A stretch of DNA of 64,000 nucleotides, taken from NCBI RefSeq assembly GCF_000003815.2, contig NC_049991.1, forward strand, positions 10,623,024-10,687,023, in the 5' to 3' direction. The DNA is from Branchiostoma floridae (taxonomy: Eukaryota > Chordata > Leptocardii > Amphioxiformes > Branchiostomatidae). Both the position numbers and the translations under genes were made by a program. Every line of letters starts with the position of its first letter. Position 1 is the stretch's first letter. Positions 23,248 through 50,407 of the stretch are shown piece after piece. The notes under the pieces were generated by a model. The model was not told the DNA's origin. It searched no databases and worked only from the letters and a program-made list of their open reading frames with translations.

Positions 23248-25129
23248 TCTAACATTAACAATTAGAATTGTTTATGTTAGAAAACCCGTTTGTCCCGTGA
23301 TGACTCAAAATACCAATAATCAGACCGTTAAGTTACTGTAAGTTTCATAACAAGCAATGACACCCTGAATTGATGTTTGTGCAATAACATCATCATTGCT
23401 TACACTGTTGTCATGACAATACATTGATTGTATGTTTCTCATTGTTTGTGCAACTATTCTTGAATTTTCTAAAAACTCGCTGAAATGCAATACTGACAGC
23501 AATGGAAGATTGTGAAAAGTGAAAAGTGGCAATAGCATACATGGTATGTCTGAGTACTACTACATTGTACTGTAGTTGCTGTTTTGCATGTACTTTAATG
23601 TAGTGTATTGACTCGAGAGGTAATTATGAAGTTCAAAGCAAGAGCTGTGAGAGCAAGCCTGATAAAAAAAAGCTTTTTTCACACCTCATTTGGTGTTGAT
23701 GGCTGATGTTAACAGCACAGTATGTACGTATGTAACATTACACTAGAGGTATGATTTTTAGCCTTTACATACATGATGACATTTATAATAAGTTGTTAGT
23801 TGTGCAGCCAAACAGTACAATCATAGGTTTGTAGTGGTGTTTAGCAATGATTCGATTAATGAAGATTCTGTTCCGTTACTGTTTTAAGTTAAGACAAAAT
23901 TTTATTTCCTGGAGTACTCTTGTATAGATGTTTATGTATGTATCTTCTTTGTTGGATCATCATATTCCATGTTATTTTGTAGATAATCATGGCTATAGGT
24001 GTATGATCATGACTAGTGGTGTACATGAAATAGTGCCATACATGGATTATGTAGTCAGTGTGCAGTGCTCATAGTGTATTGGTGCTATTATTAGTCCAAC
24101 ACGTGTACAGCTCTCACGGCAGCTACTCCCTTATGTACAGTGTATAGACTTTATTACACTTATCTCACTTTCGTCATATGTTATAGTCATCATTTCTATT
24201 TATGATTACTGAAGTCAAGGTTCTCATTGACGTATGGTGGACAAGCATCAATTACACATTACACATAGTTCATTTCATTTTTGGCATTGCTAACATTACA
24301 TATACTATACTAACATGAATTCTTTATTACGCAGTCACAAGGGATTGCCACTGATGATGATGACATATACTAGTGCACACACTGAAGGCAGGGCAGGGAT
24401 AACAGAACATGGTCATTGATTCATATGTAGTTGCACAGGTCTGTTTGATCCTTGACTTGCAGGTCATGCAATTTCCACTAGTGGGCACTTTTAACCAATA
24501 ATTTGAAAAGAATCTACATAATCTAACAACAAATTTGCAAGTCACGTCTTATGAAGAATTTCTAGCTTCAGAGACAAAATTCAACAGACTATTCTTAGCA
24601 AGGACTTGTCCTTGTTATATAACCAAGGAGCTCTTACCACTGACACCCACAAGTGACAGACAAATATTAATTCCAACTTACAGTTACACTTCCCTAGATG
24701 GACAGAAAACTGGTTTGCATTTGATAAGTTGTGACTGAAGATGCCTGTAATATTGCACATTATATCTTCATTTTATTAGAATTGTAAAATAAGATTTAAA
24801 AGCCAGGTGCTATCCAAATATGTCATTAGCACTGACCACCCCTATGTTAAAATGGAACAGTCCACAGTAAACAAAGATGGCTGCCTAAGTTTATTTTTCC
24901 ATGAGGACTCCAGAACCAAGACTTAGTTTTCAGTGGACTTGATACCTATACTAACCATTTAGATGTGGCATCTTCATCAGGGAACTTTTGGAGAAAATGC
25001 TGAGTTGGTATAACCAAGGAGGTTTATAAAGTATGACTATGAAAAAAGAGAATGATTATGATTTGTAAGGGGGAGGGGCAAATTGCAAATTATTTGTCTT
25101 GAGAATGTAAAACCAATTTGAATTCCACT
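23248..25129. other. Intergenic region between NTHL1 and the ASPHD-like gene
   Basis: AT-rich, with no long homologous frame. It may contain the ASPHD-like promoter and 5' UTR. A TATAACCAAGGAGGTTTATA motif near 25009 belongs to a small dispersed repeat. Nothing else recognised. Confidence 0.5.
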
Positions 25130-26309
25130 ATGATTGATCCAAGCACATACAGCATTGCCTACTATTTTGCAACATTTGTTGCAATTTGTATTGCAACTTG
25201 GTGGTATTGCAGTAACATACAACGACACAGGACTGCAATGCAGAATTCCTCGGGGGAAGGAGCCTATTCCAAGTGTACTTCACCTGGGTGCCTCCGCTGT
25301 CGCAGTAACAGCAAAGCTAGGGGACTGATGCTGCAGAAGTTAGTGAGACACTTCCATGACAACAACCTTCCCATTGGTGCAGTACAGAGGGTCATCAAGG
25401 CACTACAACAGAAGGACGATGACTTGGAAAGAGAGGGACATGCCATGCAGCAACCTACAGTCCTGTACTTGCAAGACCTGGACACAAAACTAGTGTGGAC
25501 TGACAGTATCATGTTGGAACATGATGTGAAAACACTGGAGAAAAATGCAGAAATTTTACAGTCGGAATTTTCTGCGATCATCAGAGAAAATGGATGGAAA
25601 ATTAACAACACCCCAACAGGCCAATGGAAGGCACTGTACCTCATCAATCAAGGGGTTCGAGTCCCAGAGACTTGCCAGAAATGTCCGAAGACGGCAAAGA
25701 TTTTAGGGAAGCTGAAGTTTCTGATGAATGACAGTGGTTTTGGAAATGCCTGCTTTTCTGTGGTTGATCCTGGGACTCATATCACAGGGCATTATGGGCC
25801 ATGCAACATACGAGTTAGGTGTCATCTAGGCTTACAGGTAATATGCACCTGCATTTCATTTCATTTCAATCAAGCTAATTTTAATTTTTTATAGTTAAAG
25901 GCCATATACATATATACCTCACATTGTACAAATCAATCTTCTCTCTTTTGGGTAGACTATGAGTCGTAAATGCAGATTCTTTATATTTTAAGCTTCAAGA
26001 TCAGGAACTAGTTGGTTCCAAAATGAATCCAAAACAAGCTGAATGATGATGTTATCATTATGACCTGATGATGATGCTGTTATCTTCCCCCCACAGGTAC
26101 CAGAAGAATGTTCTATCACAGTTGGAGGGCGGAGACTGACGTGGACGGAGGGCAGGTGTCTACTCTTTGATGACTCCTTCTTCCATGAGGTGCATCACCA
26201 TGGCAACCAAAAGGACCCACCCAGAGTAGTTTTCATGGTGGACTTTTGGCACCCTCAGGTGACCAACCTGGAGAGGAAAGCACTCAACTTTCTGTACCCT
26301 CCTCAATGA
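25130..26309 (+). CDS. ASPHD2: Aspartate beta-hydroxylase domain protein (ASPHD1/2-like)
   Basis: Two exons, 25130-25837 and 26097-26309 (stop TGA), joined in phase 0, give 306 residues. A single hydrophobic segment at residues 7-25 predicts a type II membrane anchor, followed by a Cys-rich linker (KCTSPGCLRCR). The C-terminal ~150 residues form the aspartyl/asparaginyl beta-hydroxylase fold of 2-oxoglutarate/Fe(II) dioxygenases: HITGHYGPCNIRVRCHLGL (first metal His and conserved core), FDDSFFHEVHHHG (second His region) and PRVVFMVDFWHP (Arg for 2-oxoglutarate). ASPH-family enzymes use two His without the usual Asp. The substrate of ASPHD proteins is not established. It is shorter than human ASPHD2 (~369) at the N terminus. 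ATG 25130 is chosen because it is the first Met in frame. ASPHD1 versus ASPHD2 assignment is tentative. Confidence 0.9.
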
Positions 26310-28891
26310 AGTCTGAGAACAAGAGATTGTGGCAAAATCTGTTGTACTTTTCACTGTACCACTACCAGCATTGTCTGCTATACAGTGAAGGAGCATATTC
26401 CCTAGTTGTACAATACATGATATCTACAGTCATGTACATGCATGATGGTTGCCAATGTGATGTATTCAGTTCATGTATTTTGGTTGTTTTTTTAGATACT
26501 CAAACCTTGTTACCTGATGTAGAAGCAGAAAAGAAGTAAAATGTAACTTTTAAACTGTGCTAGGTTTCTGTCAGGAGATACACGTACTAAAAATCAAAAC
26601 CTTCCAAACTCTTTGTTACTAGCAGTCTTATTGTCATGACTTATGCATTATGTTCATTTGTCTAAAAATCATGTGCCATTGTTTAGTGGAATTGAAACTG
26701 GTTTGCTTCATAAACTGAACATTCAGATATGTCATATGTTAACAAAGTGTGCTTCCTTATGTACGTTGGTTAGATATTTTTGTCATAATAGATATTGGTT
26801 ATTCAACTCGTTTTGTGTCTTCTCAGTTGCATATGTAGGATTTGTGTAGGTAAGGAAATTCTGGGGAAAATTTATCTAAAATAAATGAAGTCTATATTGT
26901 GTGAGAAAGACAACACCTGTTGCCACTTTGGTTCCAACATCTTCCACACCACATAATATGGCATAGTAATCATACATGATTGCTTGGACAAGTAGTTGGA
27001 TGAATGGATTTTTAAATGAAGCCAAATACACAGCCTTATCAGTGTGATGCCCACTTTTAGATTCCTGCAAACCTTTCTTAGCTACAGTTTTGTTGCTTGG
27101 TAACTGGAGCTGTGTTCATCAATTATTTAAATGAAAATTATGCTTGCATAAAGGCCACTCTGGCATCAAAGTATACCAGTTGTAACAAGAATACAAAGAA
27201 CAAAGTGAAGCCCTTACATTGTTTGCTAGCATTTTTTAATGCCATACGCTCTTCCTGACTCACACACAGCATTGAGCACACAAAAATGGCTTCAAGTTCA
27301 CACAGATGACATCCTCAAATGGTATACCATAATACTGAGTTTTGGTCCAAGTGTCAAAATTGGCAAAGCTTCTCAGAAGCTGTGTATTAGGTTAAAGAGT
27401 TTGTTGTTTTTGAGCAAAAACATTGAAACGATATGGTCTAGTTGGTACTCACAACAGATACAGTATCATACTACTACTGTAAAAAAATTACAAGATCTGC
27501 AACACAAGTGGCTCCATCTAACACAAAGCAGTACCTGTTACAGGCTTATTTGATATGTCTCACCCTCCTTTGGGAATCGCGAGTAGTTGACCCCCTTCAG
27601 AGCCAACTTTTGTCTTAGTTACACCTATAGTAACATATCCAGTTCCAGATCTAAGTTACAGTATCCAACAGGACTGAACAAAAGAACCAACACACAATGT
27701 GTTTACCTAATGACGTGAGAAGCTGTTTCATGTTTATGGCACAACAATGGTTTAGAAATAGTCAGGCATTATTCAAAAGAGCCTGTCCACAATCAGATAC
27801 TGTTGTACTTGTAAAATGTATCATACTTTAACAAAAACTATAGAAATTTTACATTTTTTTACATGTACAACATTAATACTAGTTACAAAACTTTAATGGC
27901 AAAAAAGCCATGTGATACAGGTACTGTCCCTAAATAGTTAATATGCAGCAGACAGCCTTAGTTTAAAAACACCTGCATTGAAAAAGCAGGATTGGTCCCA
28001 CAGCAGTACATTACAATCATCAGCAAGTAAACTGCAACACTTGATCTTAAAATATGCAAGGTACAGCTGCTAACACCAGTCTAAAACAGATCTAGGAGGA
28101 GGCCACGGCTAGACCTTGACTTGAGTGTATGTTACTGTTAAATACATAATAGATGAGCTTATGCAATTAGAAGACAAAAATGGAATGCCAATTTTAGCCA
28201 TAACAGCAGGACTACATCAAGCTGTGCCTGTGAGAAACAGTTACCATGGAATCATGATTATCTGCTGTGTTGCCAGGATATCAGCATTTGTGGTGGCAAA
28301 CATGTTGGCAGAAGCCTGTAGGTCGCTATGTCAACAGTCTTACAATAAAGCCAATTGGTCCATATGGTGTTATGATACCCACTTTCTACATTAAAAATAA
28401 ATGCCCAACTCCATGCAAAATATATAAACTTCGGGTGCATTATGTACAACAACAGATCATGCATGATAGTGCTGGTTGAAATTACAGATAAGGTTTTCAT
28501 AGGTAATGGTGACGCTTTCATTTGGTCTTTGTTCTTTAACCACTTGGAGACTTTGGAATGTTACAAGTTCTCAGTGGGCATTGAAATTAAGTAAAATACA
28601 ATGGGATATGTAAAATAACTTGGATATGTATGTTTCGAATGTCTCTTGCCCAAACTGACAAACGCAGCAGCTGACAGTGAAAACCTCAACATCATGATTC
28701 AATCTAACGTTACATGTACGACCTATGTAAAAAAAAATCACTCTATATCTCTGAAGACAAAAACTATGTCTTGTACAGCAAAACATCAAATCACCTTCAC
28801 ATCATTTGATGATCATCTTGGTTTCAACCACACTCTTTTTCATTTCCTGGCATAAAAACTCTTCATGTACATGTACAGGTCTGTAAGAAGT
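26310..28891. other. Convergent 3' region of ASPHD-like gene and CCDC92
   Basis: The left part is the ASPHD-like 3' UTR, with AATAAA at 26880-26885 (571 bp after the stop). The right part is probably the minus-strand CCDC92 3' UTR. No coding homology seen; several short frames are judged random. Confidence 0.5.
26880..26885 (+). promoter_or_regulatory. Probable polyadenylation signal of ASPHD-like gene
   Basis: AATAAA 571 bp past the stop codon in plus-strand AT-rich UTR sequence. Confidence 0.45.
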
Positions 28892-29875
28892 CTAGTCAGA
28901 TTCTGTGTTCTGAACAGCAGTCAGAGTATTGTCACCAGTGCCTCCCACTTGGTCCACTGCGAGAGTTTCCACTTCCGACCTGTCTGCCTGCTTGGCCAGC
29001 CTGAGCTGCCTCCGTAAAAAAGTTCTCCTATTGCTGGCATCTGACTCAGACTCTTCGCTTTCATCCCCGGTGGGAGGCAGGATGGGTGGCAGAACAGCCG
29101 GTGCTGGTTTGATGCTGACCTCTCTGTCCCGGGCGACATTCTTACTTTCGAGGAACGGTGCGGGGTCGAGAACTTTGCTGCCACTGGGAGTTCTTGGTCT
29201 CATTGGCGGAGTCGGTAGTCGACGACCGGATGCTGTGCGTACATTTGCACTGCTGTCTCTGGAATCAGGGGGGCTTGGGTGGATGGCACGAATGGGTCCT
29301 GTGACAGGCATGTTTGTAACACCCCTTCTGTACGTTTTACGAGATGAACCGGACTTTTCTCTGCTACTTGGCGGTGTCGGGCTCATGCCCTCGGGCAGAG
29401 CCTCCACACCCTCACGGCTTTTTCTCAAGTTCTTTCCAACTTTCACTTGGTGCAACTGGGTTGTGAGATAAGCTATCGTAGCTGACTTAGAATCTAGTTC
29501 ATTAGACAACTGTGCCATCTTGGTGCTCTTGAGTTTCAGTTCATCTTTGAATTTCTTCTCTTGTGCCCTCAGCTGTTGTTCCAGCATCTCGATTCTCTTG
29601 TCTTTCTTCTCAGCCTGTTCCTGAACATCCTTCCACTCGTCATCCTTTTGTTTGAGTTCCTTCTCCAGCCCCACACTTTTCTTACGAAAGTAGTCCTCAT
29701 CAGGAGTGGAGGTGGTCTCCATGGCGAGTTGGAACGTCAGCTCCGCACATTTCTTCTGGAGTTTGTGCATCTCCTCATGAAGACCCTTCAGAGTTTTTGC
29801 ATGGTCCTGCTGCATGAACAGGATGGAGCCCTGCGCGCTCCGCAGCTTATCCTGAAGTTGAGTGAGGGTCGCCAT
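28892..29875 (-). CDS. CCDC92: Coiled-coil domain-containing protein 92
   Basis: A single-exon coding region of 327 residues, close to the human protein (~331). Residues 1-145 form a heptad-rich coiled coil containing HAKTLKGLHEEMHKLQKKC and the conserved SATIAYLTTQLHQVK. The middle (150-240) is Ser/Pro/Arg-rich and disordered. DPAPFLESKNVARDREVSIK and APAVLPPILPP match the conserved central block, and ETLAVDQV near the C terminus is a family signature. The human protein is reported at centrioles and in the nucleus; its biochemical role is unclear. ATG 29875 aligns with an internal Met region of human CCDC92, so the N terminus is slightly shorter. A 5' UTR intron is inferred (acceptor before 30016, donor near 30291, minus strand). 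It lies head-to-head with TMEM184B. Confidence 0.92.
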   Translation of the reverse strand: MATLTQLQDKLRSAQGSILFMQQDHAKTLKGLHEEMHKLQKKCAELTFQLAMETTSTPDEDYFRKKSVGLEKELKQKDDEWKDVQEQAEKKDKRIEMLEQQLRAQEKKFKDELKLKSTKMAQLSNELDSKSATIAYLTTQLHQVKVGKNLRKSREGVEALPEGMSPTPPSSREKSGSSRKTYRRGVTNMPVTGPIRAIHPSPPDSRDSSANVRTASGRRLPTPPMRPRTPSGSKVLDPAPFLESKNVARDREVSIKPAPAVLPPILPPTGDESEESESDASNRRTFLRRQLRLAKQADRSEVETLAVDQVGGTGDNTLTAVQNTESD

Positions 29876-30289
29876 CCTGAAGTGGGACCAACCTGGCTCG
29901 ACTTAATCCCCCCTGGGGGCTTGAGGAATTAGACACAGGTTTCGCCAAGAATCCTTGCTGAACTTTCTTGATCCAGCAGTATTTCCCAACACAGCACCCT
30001 CCTTTCAACAGATCACCTGCAACCAAACACATGGATGTTAGAATTTCATTAATCTTTAGTTTGTGTAATAGTTGAGAGAGAACTCTTACAGCTAGCTGGG
30101 AAACTGGGTCGCCACGAAAGTATGCGCTGTTGCCATACTGCACGGAGCAGGCCGCCGGCTGGCAGGTGCACTGGATCACACGTACACGTTCACTTCTCCC
30201 TTGGTTACCGGGAAAGTTATCCAATATTTCACCACGGCGAGGATCTCTACTCTTTAAACTACCGACACAGCAGTCCTGAAGTTTCCTAC

Positions 30290-30690
30290 CTTCCGCCGAA
30301 GATCGAAAATCCTCGCTCCCCGGCGCTGGTGCATGGTGGCAGGAGTCGATTTGTCGGCACCATTTGTTACTATTTGGTCCCCCCTGTAGCGAAAACAACT
30401 CCGACCTAAAATATGCAGCCTCGTTCTGGAGAACAAAGGTTACCAAGGGTCATAGCCTCGTTTTCAACAAGAGTGACGTAATGATCCTGTGGGCATGACG
30501 TATGTCGCAATCTTACTGCGCAGGCGCAATTGACCCCAGGCGCCATTTTGGATTTTATTGGGATTTCCTCCACAGGTAAAGATGTTGAGCTGAGGTGTTC
30601 GTACATTTCTGTTCACTATGACGAAATCTGGTATCTGACGACATTTTCTTTAGTTATTTGCAACAAAGCAGACTCTTTTAGTCTGAGAAA
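30290..30690. promoter_or_regulatory. Probable bidirectional CCDC92/TMEM184B promoter
   Basis: The two divergent start codons are 815 bp apart. Within the interval are TGACGTAA at 30474-30481 and TGACGTAT at 30496-30503 (CRE/ATF-like), TGCGCAGGCGCA at 30517-30528 (NRF1-like palindrome) and CGCCATTTTG at 30541-30550 (YY1-like, as in GCCATNTT). No TATA box is seen. This set is typical of TATA-less housekeeping promoters in chordates. Sites are read by eye; binding is inferred. Confidence 0.7.
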
Positions 30691-44376
<13,686 letters not shown>

Positions 44377-47060
44377 ACTGGTGGCTGAGTGACCCCGCAA
44401 TGCCTTCCCCGTTGTATCTTGATAAGGTGGTGTTCATGTGTGACAAACACAGTACTGCAGTCGGGATGTTGTACGATTCTTTTAGGAGGTACTTTTCATG
44501 GGCCAAAATGGAAATTTCCAGCCTACATGTAATTCTGCTAGTTTGATTACTCCCGTGTTGTAAAGGAGATGTTGATATTTGAAACATGGGTAAAGGTGGC
44601 TGTAAGTGAAACATCATAGCTACAGGTAACATCATTAGGAAGTAAGAACAAAGATGATTTTCATACATGTCAATATATATACAATATATGCTATCACTGT
44701 TTAGAAAAGTTTGTATTCTTTATAGAAGAAAATTTTGTTGCAGAAAAAATTATGGTCCAATTTAAGATGCTTTCTTGGTGACATTAGATTAGACATTAAA
44801 TCAGAGGCTCAATGAATATTGCAGTAATGTATGAAACCCACCTGTTTATCAGATTGACACTTTAAGGGTTCACCTTCCCCATGCTAAGGTAGCCTTTTAT
44901 CTACATGTTTGTACTGGTCAAGGGATAAGGGGACAGTGACAAGGCGAAGTACCACACAGAATGTGTGGGATGTGTTATGCTCATGTTTACTTAGAGATAG
45001 TCTCACATACTCTCATCTCTTTTCCAAAATCATTTTCTTTTAGGATCTTGTGTCTCAAGCAAAAGTTGTAACATTGTCAAATCATTTGACAAACATTAGT
45101 AAGTTCATTCTCTTGCTAACATTAAGAAGATGGGTAGTAATAAGGAGATTAAAATTTTAAAGAAAAAAATATGTGAAATTCTGCAGTGCTAGAACATACT
45201 CAAGCAGATCGTTAACATTGTTTTTTATCATAGGGTATGTCATAGATTTGTGTCATATAAGTATAAAGTCTTGGAAATTAGATCACGTTTGATAATGGCC
45301 AGTGGGAATGTGCTATGTCCCTTGGTGCAGGGGTGTGCCACATGTACAGAAGTATGTGCAGCTATGTTTGGTCTTATGTGCTTGGAAGTAATTACGAAGG
45401 TTTAGTAGGATTTTAGTGGGATCAATTTGCTTGATGTGTGTGTTGCTGCTGTTATTTTAAATCATATCTGTTAATAAAGGGATCTTGTTAAGTAAGTCGT
45501 AGCCTCATAAACTCAGCCAAAGTAACATTGGCAGTTAATCTGCTTATTGTGAAGTACTGAGTGCAGTTAACTTTAAACTGCAGGACCACAACTAACATTC
45601 CTTAACTTCCTTTACCTCAACCTTGCACTAAATCAGTGGAAATATATTGCTGCAGGACAATGGTCAAATAATTTGTTTGAAAGTAGTGTAGTAGCCTAAT
45701 AGAATTTTGCATGTAATGTCTGCTTGATCATTTCATTATGTACCACATATAGTAGGTATATTTGCTCTAGAGACTACTGTGGAAAAATGCATAGCAGCAT
45801 TTTGGAAGTCAGGAAATATACAAGTGCATGTCAAGTCAACCAAGTCATGTTCATTAATTTGTAACATGTTGTAATGGATCACTAGTACTGAGGCTCTTCT
45901 GTGCTAGTATCAGACTTGGTTGTACTTTTTACTGTATTTTTTTCTTGGAGTGAAAATCTAACCTCAGAAATGAACTGAATGATTTAGAACTGACTGCTGA
46001 AATGTTCTGCCACTAGTGTCATGTGCCTAGGCATTACAATGTATTTTCAAGCAAAGTGACATTAGTGATTGAGAAATACATGCCTGTCTCTTGATATGGC
46101 ATCAGTGTAGCAAGGCCGAAATGATGTTATGTTGGCTGACATAAAACTGTACCATATAAGGACACTATTCTTACACGTGTAGTGAGTACACTACTGTGTG
46201 CTATCTCCTTTCGATAAACATATCCCTGATCCCCCACTGTACTTAACATATGCAGTGTAGAATGTAAACTTGTACATAGTTAGCTGTTGCACTTTTTGTA
46301 GACTGTATTTTCTCCCCTGTATAGATGTAAGCAGCTGTTGGAGCTCTCCTATCTCTTACAAAGACCAACTTTTACATTATAACCAATGGCTCTGGTGTAC
46401 CAAGTCCTTACTGATGTATGAACCAAACATTAACACAAGATGATGTGCTGTATACAGACCTGATGATCTGATTCAGTCCCACCGAGTTATGTGTCAATGT
46501 TATAACCTTGACTGGCATCAAGCCTTTGCTATTGTATCAGTGCTGAGGACTGGACTCTAGTGATATAAACTGTTTTGTTTGTAGGGTACTTGTTAGTGTA
46601 ATTGTCACTGTGCTTGGGTACCTGATTATTATACTGTGATGTAAGAGATATATGTGGATTGCATTGATTTATGTACAGTGATTACGATTGCAACCAAATT
46701 CCTTATTTATATGGTAATTTGTACTGTTTTGTATTGATGGTATTTTGTTGTATACATGTTAAGTGGTTAGAATGAGTCCAAAAAGATATGCGATTGCTAT
46801 ACTGTCAGGGTTATTTTTATCTTCTGGAAGATCCTAAAGGTCTTTTGGGAGAGAAGAAATGGGAAGTTGATAAGTAGATATTATCCAACAGAACTTCAGA
46901 AAGAATTAAATGTGAAAAAAATTCCAAACGAGTTGATAATTGTGTCCAAACACTAGCGTGTACATTACTAGTGATTAGTGTTTTGTAGACCCCTAATACA
47001 GATGGACCGATAGACCTTGAAATGAAAGATTTTCGACAAAAGCACCCAGATTAATAAACT
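44377..47060 (+). other. TMEM184B 3' UTR and downstream region
   Basis: Plus-strand AATAAA hexamers lie at 45473-45478 (about 1.1 kb after the stop) and 47053-47058 (about 2.7 kb). Either could end the transcript. No long open frame between them and no other gene recognised. Confidence 0.55.
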
Positions 47061-49241
47061 TCTTGTCATCCTATAGTCTTCCGATAGGGGGCACTGCATA
47101 CACGGTGGCCACACAGCTTCCAACCACCAAGTGGTCTAGTTGTGGTGTTCAGGTGATGGATGATCACCAAGCAGAGGTAGGCGGCAAGATGGTAACTTTT
47201 CAACTGCCTCATGTTTTAAAATATGTGTGACAATCGATCGCGCGAAGGCAGCCAGGCGCCTAACATGTATTTCTGACCTAAATGCAACACATTGCATCCT
47301 GTTTCCTTGTACTTGTAATGTTCAGACTTTATATGACCGACTTTATCTGCATGGTGATGACCAGCTATCCCTTACACTATACCTGGTCTATTAGATATAC
47401 ACCTCAATCGAAAACTCGTGCTTCGTAACCCCCGGCATGATAAGACATCATGGCGCCCACGTTATGTTCGCATCTAACTATTGTAGCCGGATCTAATATA
47501 CACGTAAATGGCACTTCGCTTAGTTAGGCCAAGTTATTTTTGTCGTCAGTAGAGTTGATCATACCGTTGAACGTGGCGGTACGTTGCTTTTCCCTCATGA
47601 CGCCTGCAGGTTTTGAAATGATATAATGCACGCTCTTCGATTCGTTCTAGTTCAATACGTGACATGATAATTCAGACGTTAAAGTCATTACCTCTTATCA
47701 TTCTCCTATGCAAAGGCGAAACAGAGTCGTCAGAGGGACTCCATCTACAGTCAGCAATAAATGACTGACGGTACTCTGCTATAGGAGAATGCCTCTTATC
47801 AGCGGTGGAAATGTCACTAATCAAGTGAGCTCCAACTACGACGGGAGTCGTCGTTATTTCTGACTGTGAGAAACATTTCTGGTAACTATTGAAACTGTAA
47901 ACGTTGTTAACCAAACGTTTTGTGTGGCCAATTAAGTATGTTGCAACGCACAGAGACTTTCTAAAATGCGTCAAATTACATGTATCTTCCTATGAGCCCT
48001 TTCACAAATGAAATAAATTTCTGGTGTGTGTTCAGACAAATCTATTCCATAACGCCCAAGACAACCTTTCCTCTTTTGGAGACGCACTTTTCCGTAACCA
48101 TTTATTGGTAGAAAGTTAGGTGTGCATGAATGTCACATGGTCATGTACGTTACAAATGTACACAGTCTGCATGACGCTACGCCTAATCCAGACATGGTGA
48201 TAATGGAACAACGCCAGCAATTCTTCCGTCTGGGTGAACCCGGGAATCTCCCTGGGGTGGCCAAACAAATGGATCAACTGAAAAATGTGTTTCTGTGCAG
48301 ACGTGAAGAAACTACAGCACCTAGCGCGATGCCCCTGGAGCTATTGAAGGCAGGATTTCGATAAAATTGTATTCCGCTTTCATCATAAAGGCGCAAACAC
48401 AATTTTATCGACGTGAATGGCTTGCTTCCTTTACTGGGGCTTTCTAATTTCTGAAAACAAAACGGTCCTTCTTGCGAAATAATTACTAAGTCTTCTCGCC
48501 GGCGTTCCAGCCTTCTGCAGACGCTAGCTATACATAGATCACTGTTATAGCTGATTGTAATCTCTTCATTACTGCTTGACGTACGCTGGCTAATATGAAG
48601 GCTATGGTTTGAGCTGGGTTTACTGATTGGCTCTTGTGACTGATAACAACATCTTTCAATACTGGAACGAAAAGCAACTAAGATCTCAAGAGAAGATGTC
48701 TATACTAACGTTCTGCTCTGTATAACATGTAAAGTTAACGGTACATATTCATGATAACCCTCTGATACTCACCCACCGACTGACGTGGGTTTACGTTCGT
48801 ACATCGTAGGGACGTCTTTCTCTGACTTTCTGTGACTTTGAGACGCTTCTTTACATTTAAGGTTGAAAAAATATGCTTTCCCTCTGCAGCCGAAAGAACG
48901 TGCAAATTTTCACAATTTCCGTACGTTTGAAAGCACATACATGTATCCCTGCCGAGTGGATGGAAAGGCAAATTTGACTGTGGTCTTGTCCTTGGTGCTG
49001 ATCACTATCCACTCAGAGTTATATTCATGATTATAACAAACTTAGCTTTTTGCCTCGCTCCTCGACTATCTTTTTCGTGAATCCATTCACGTAGCTCTTA
49101 CCGGATGAATTTGCTGCATTCGCTTAATTGTTTTTGTTAGCAGTACATGTGATTGTCTTTGTCCCCGCACATTGCAATCTTTGCTTGCCCGCAACTATTG
49201 CTTACACAATGTAATCATCGCCACAACTTATTCTCTACCAG
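47061..49241. other. Gene-poor region downstream of TMEM184B
   Basis: No frame with recognisable homology. Near 47716-47794 there is a short imperfect inverted repeat around ATTCTCCTAT / ATAGGAGAAT. A plus-strand frame of 80 codons at 48122-48364 has ordinary composition and no clear splice context. Confidence 0.45.
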
Positions 49242-49356
49242 ATTGACTACGCTGGCTATTACAGGGAGAAGAATCTGCCAGGAGAGTCTTGCTACCAGAG
49301 GAGTTGGCCGGTCGCACCGGAGGGGAAAATGAACCTTGCGTGGACTGACTCCCCTG
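49242..49356 (+). other. Possible coding exon, product unknown
   Basis: Open for 38 codons between a pyrimidine-rich acceptor (TTATTCTCTACCAG) and a donor G|GTAAAT. It reads IDYAGYYREKNLPG... CYQRSWPVAPEGK MNLAWTDSPG. Composition looks protein-like. The family is not recognised and no in-phase partner exon was found. Confidence 0.25.
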
Positions 49357-50407
49357 GTAAATTTTTTGAGAATTCTACGATCTCCGCACACCCGTAGGAA
49401 GGCCTGGTGGAGGCTACCCACAACCCATTACCACAAGAACTCCCTCTGGTGAAGTACATTTGTCAATGATTTGAAGCGTGGCAACATTTACATTCAGGTG
49501 ACCTTCTGGTTGTCCATGATGGATCATGATGTGCCCCTGATTAAGCTCCAAGGGACACAACCCAGTAATCTGGACTTAGTTTAATCCATCAAAAAAGGAG
49601 GACTGTATGAGGATAATGAGGTATTTACCCGTGAGGTGCTTCAGGGACATTTAGCGGAGGCGATTAGGGAAGAGAAAAGTCTCGAGTTGTCTGCCCAAGT
49701 TTCTCTGTGCTTCCCATGACACATCGATGGCAGGTATGGGCAATTCCTGCCGCACAGCGTAACTTGTAGACAAGTTGCCTGGCAAGGGATCGCCTGGAAA
49801 GTTTTATATTATTTTCAACGAGAGCTACTTTTCAGATACGTTTTCAATTCAATATCGTTTGTGAAATGTTAGATATTAGCTAGCCGATGAATGTTATTTT
49901 TGTTTTGTCTTCGTTGTTAAATGGCGAGTGGCATATTTTTCAGTGAAACATACCTGTATTCTCAGTGTGATGTACAAATACGACAAATTGTTTGTGGAGA
50001 GATATGGGGAATCCTGCATCTAATATGCAAGAGTCTCTGTGTATTTAATGTGACGTCAATCTTCTTCGTGAAGCGAAGGGTAGTCTCGTAGACAGACTCA
50101 CGAGGCACAACGTGACTGACAAACCACAGGCGTTCGTAACAAACCACAGGCGTTCATACTGAGATTTGAACCAGTTGTGCATGTGAAGACTGATCCCGAG
50201 GTTACCACGAGCTGTCACCCCTCTCCCCTCTGGAGCACCAGCTCGCTCATCTCCTCCGCATCATTAGTTGATCCGTCCCTCCTCCATCTATCACGCCAGT
50301 GTTTAATCTCACCCAGTGCCCCGATTGCCGATCCTTGTTACCCATTGGCGACACATTATAAGTCTCTGGCAGCGGTGTAGCAAATTTCATGCACATTTTT
50401 CTTGTAG

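Noticed and set aside
25652-25672. GGTTCGAGTCCC, resembling a tRNA T-arm
   Set aside because: It lies inside the ASPHD-like coding exon and no acceptor stem or anticodon arm surrounds it.
28929-29932. Plus-strand frames opposite CCDC92
   Set aside because: They are antisense shadows of a coding exon with strong homology on the minus strand.
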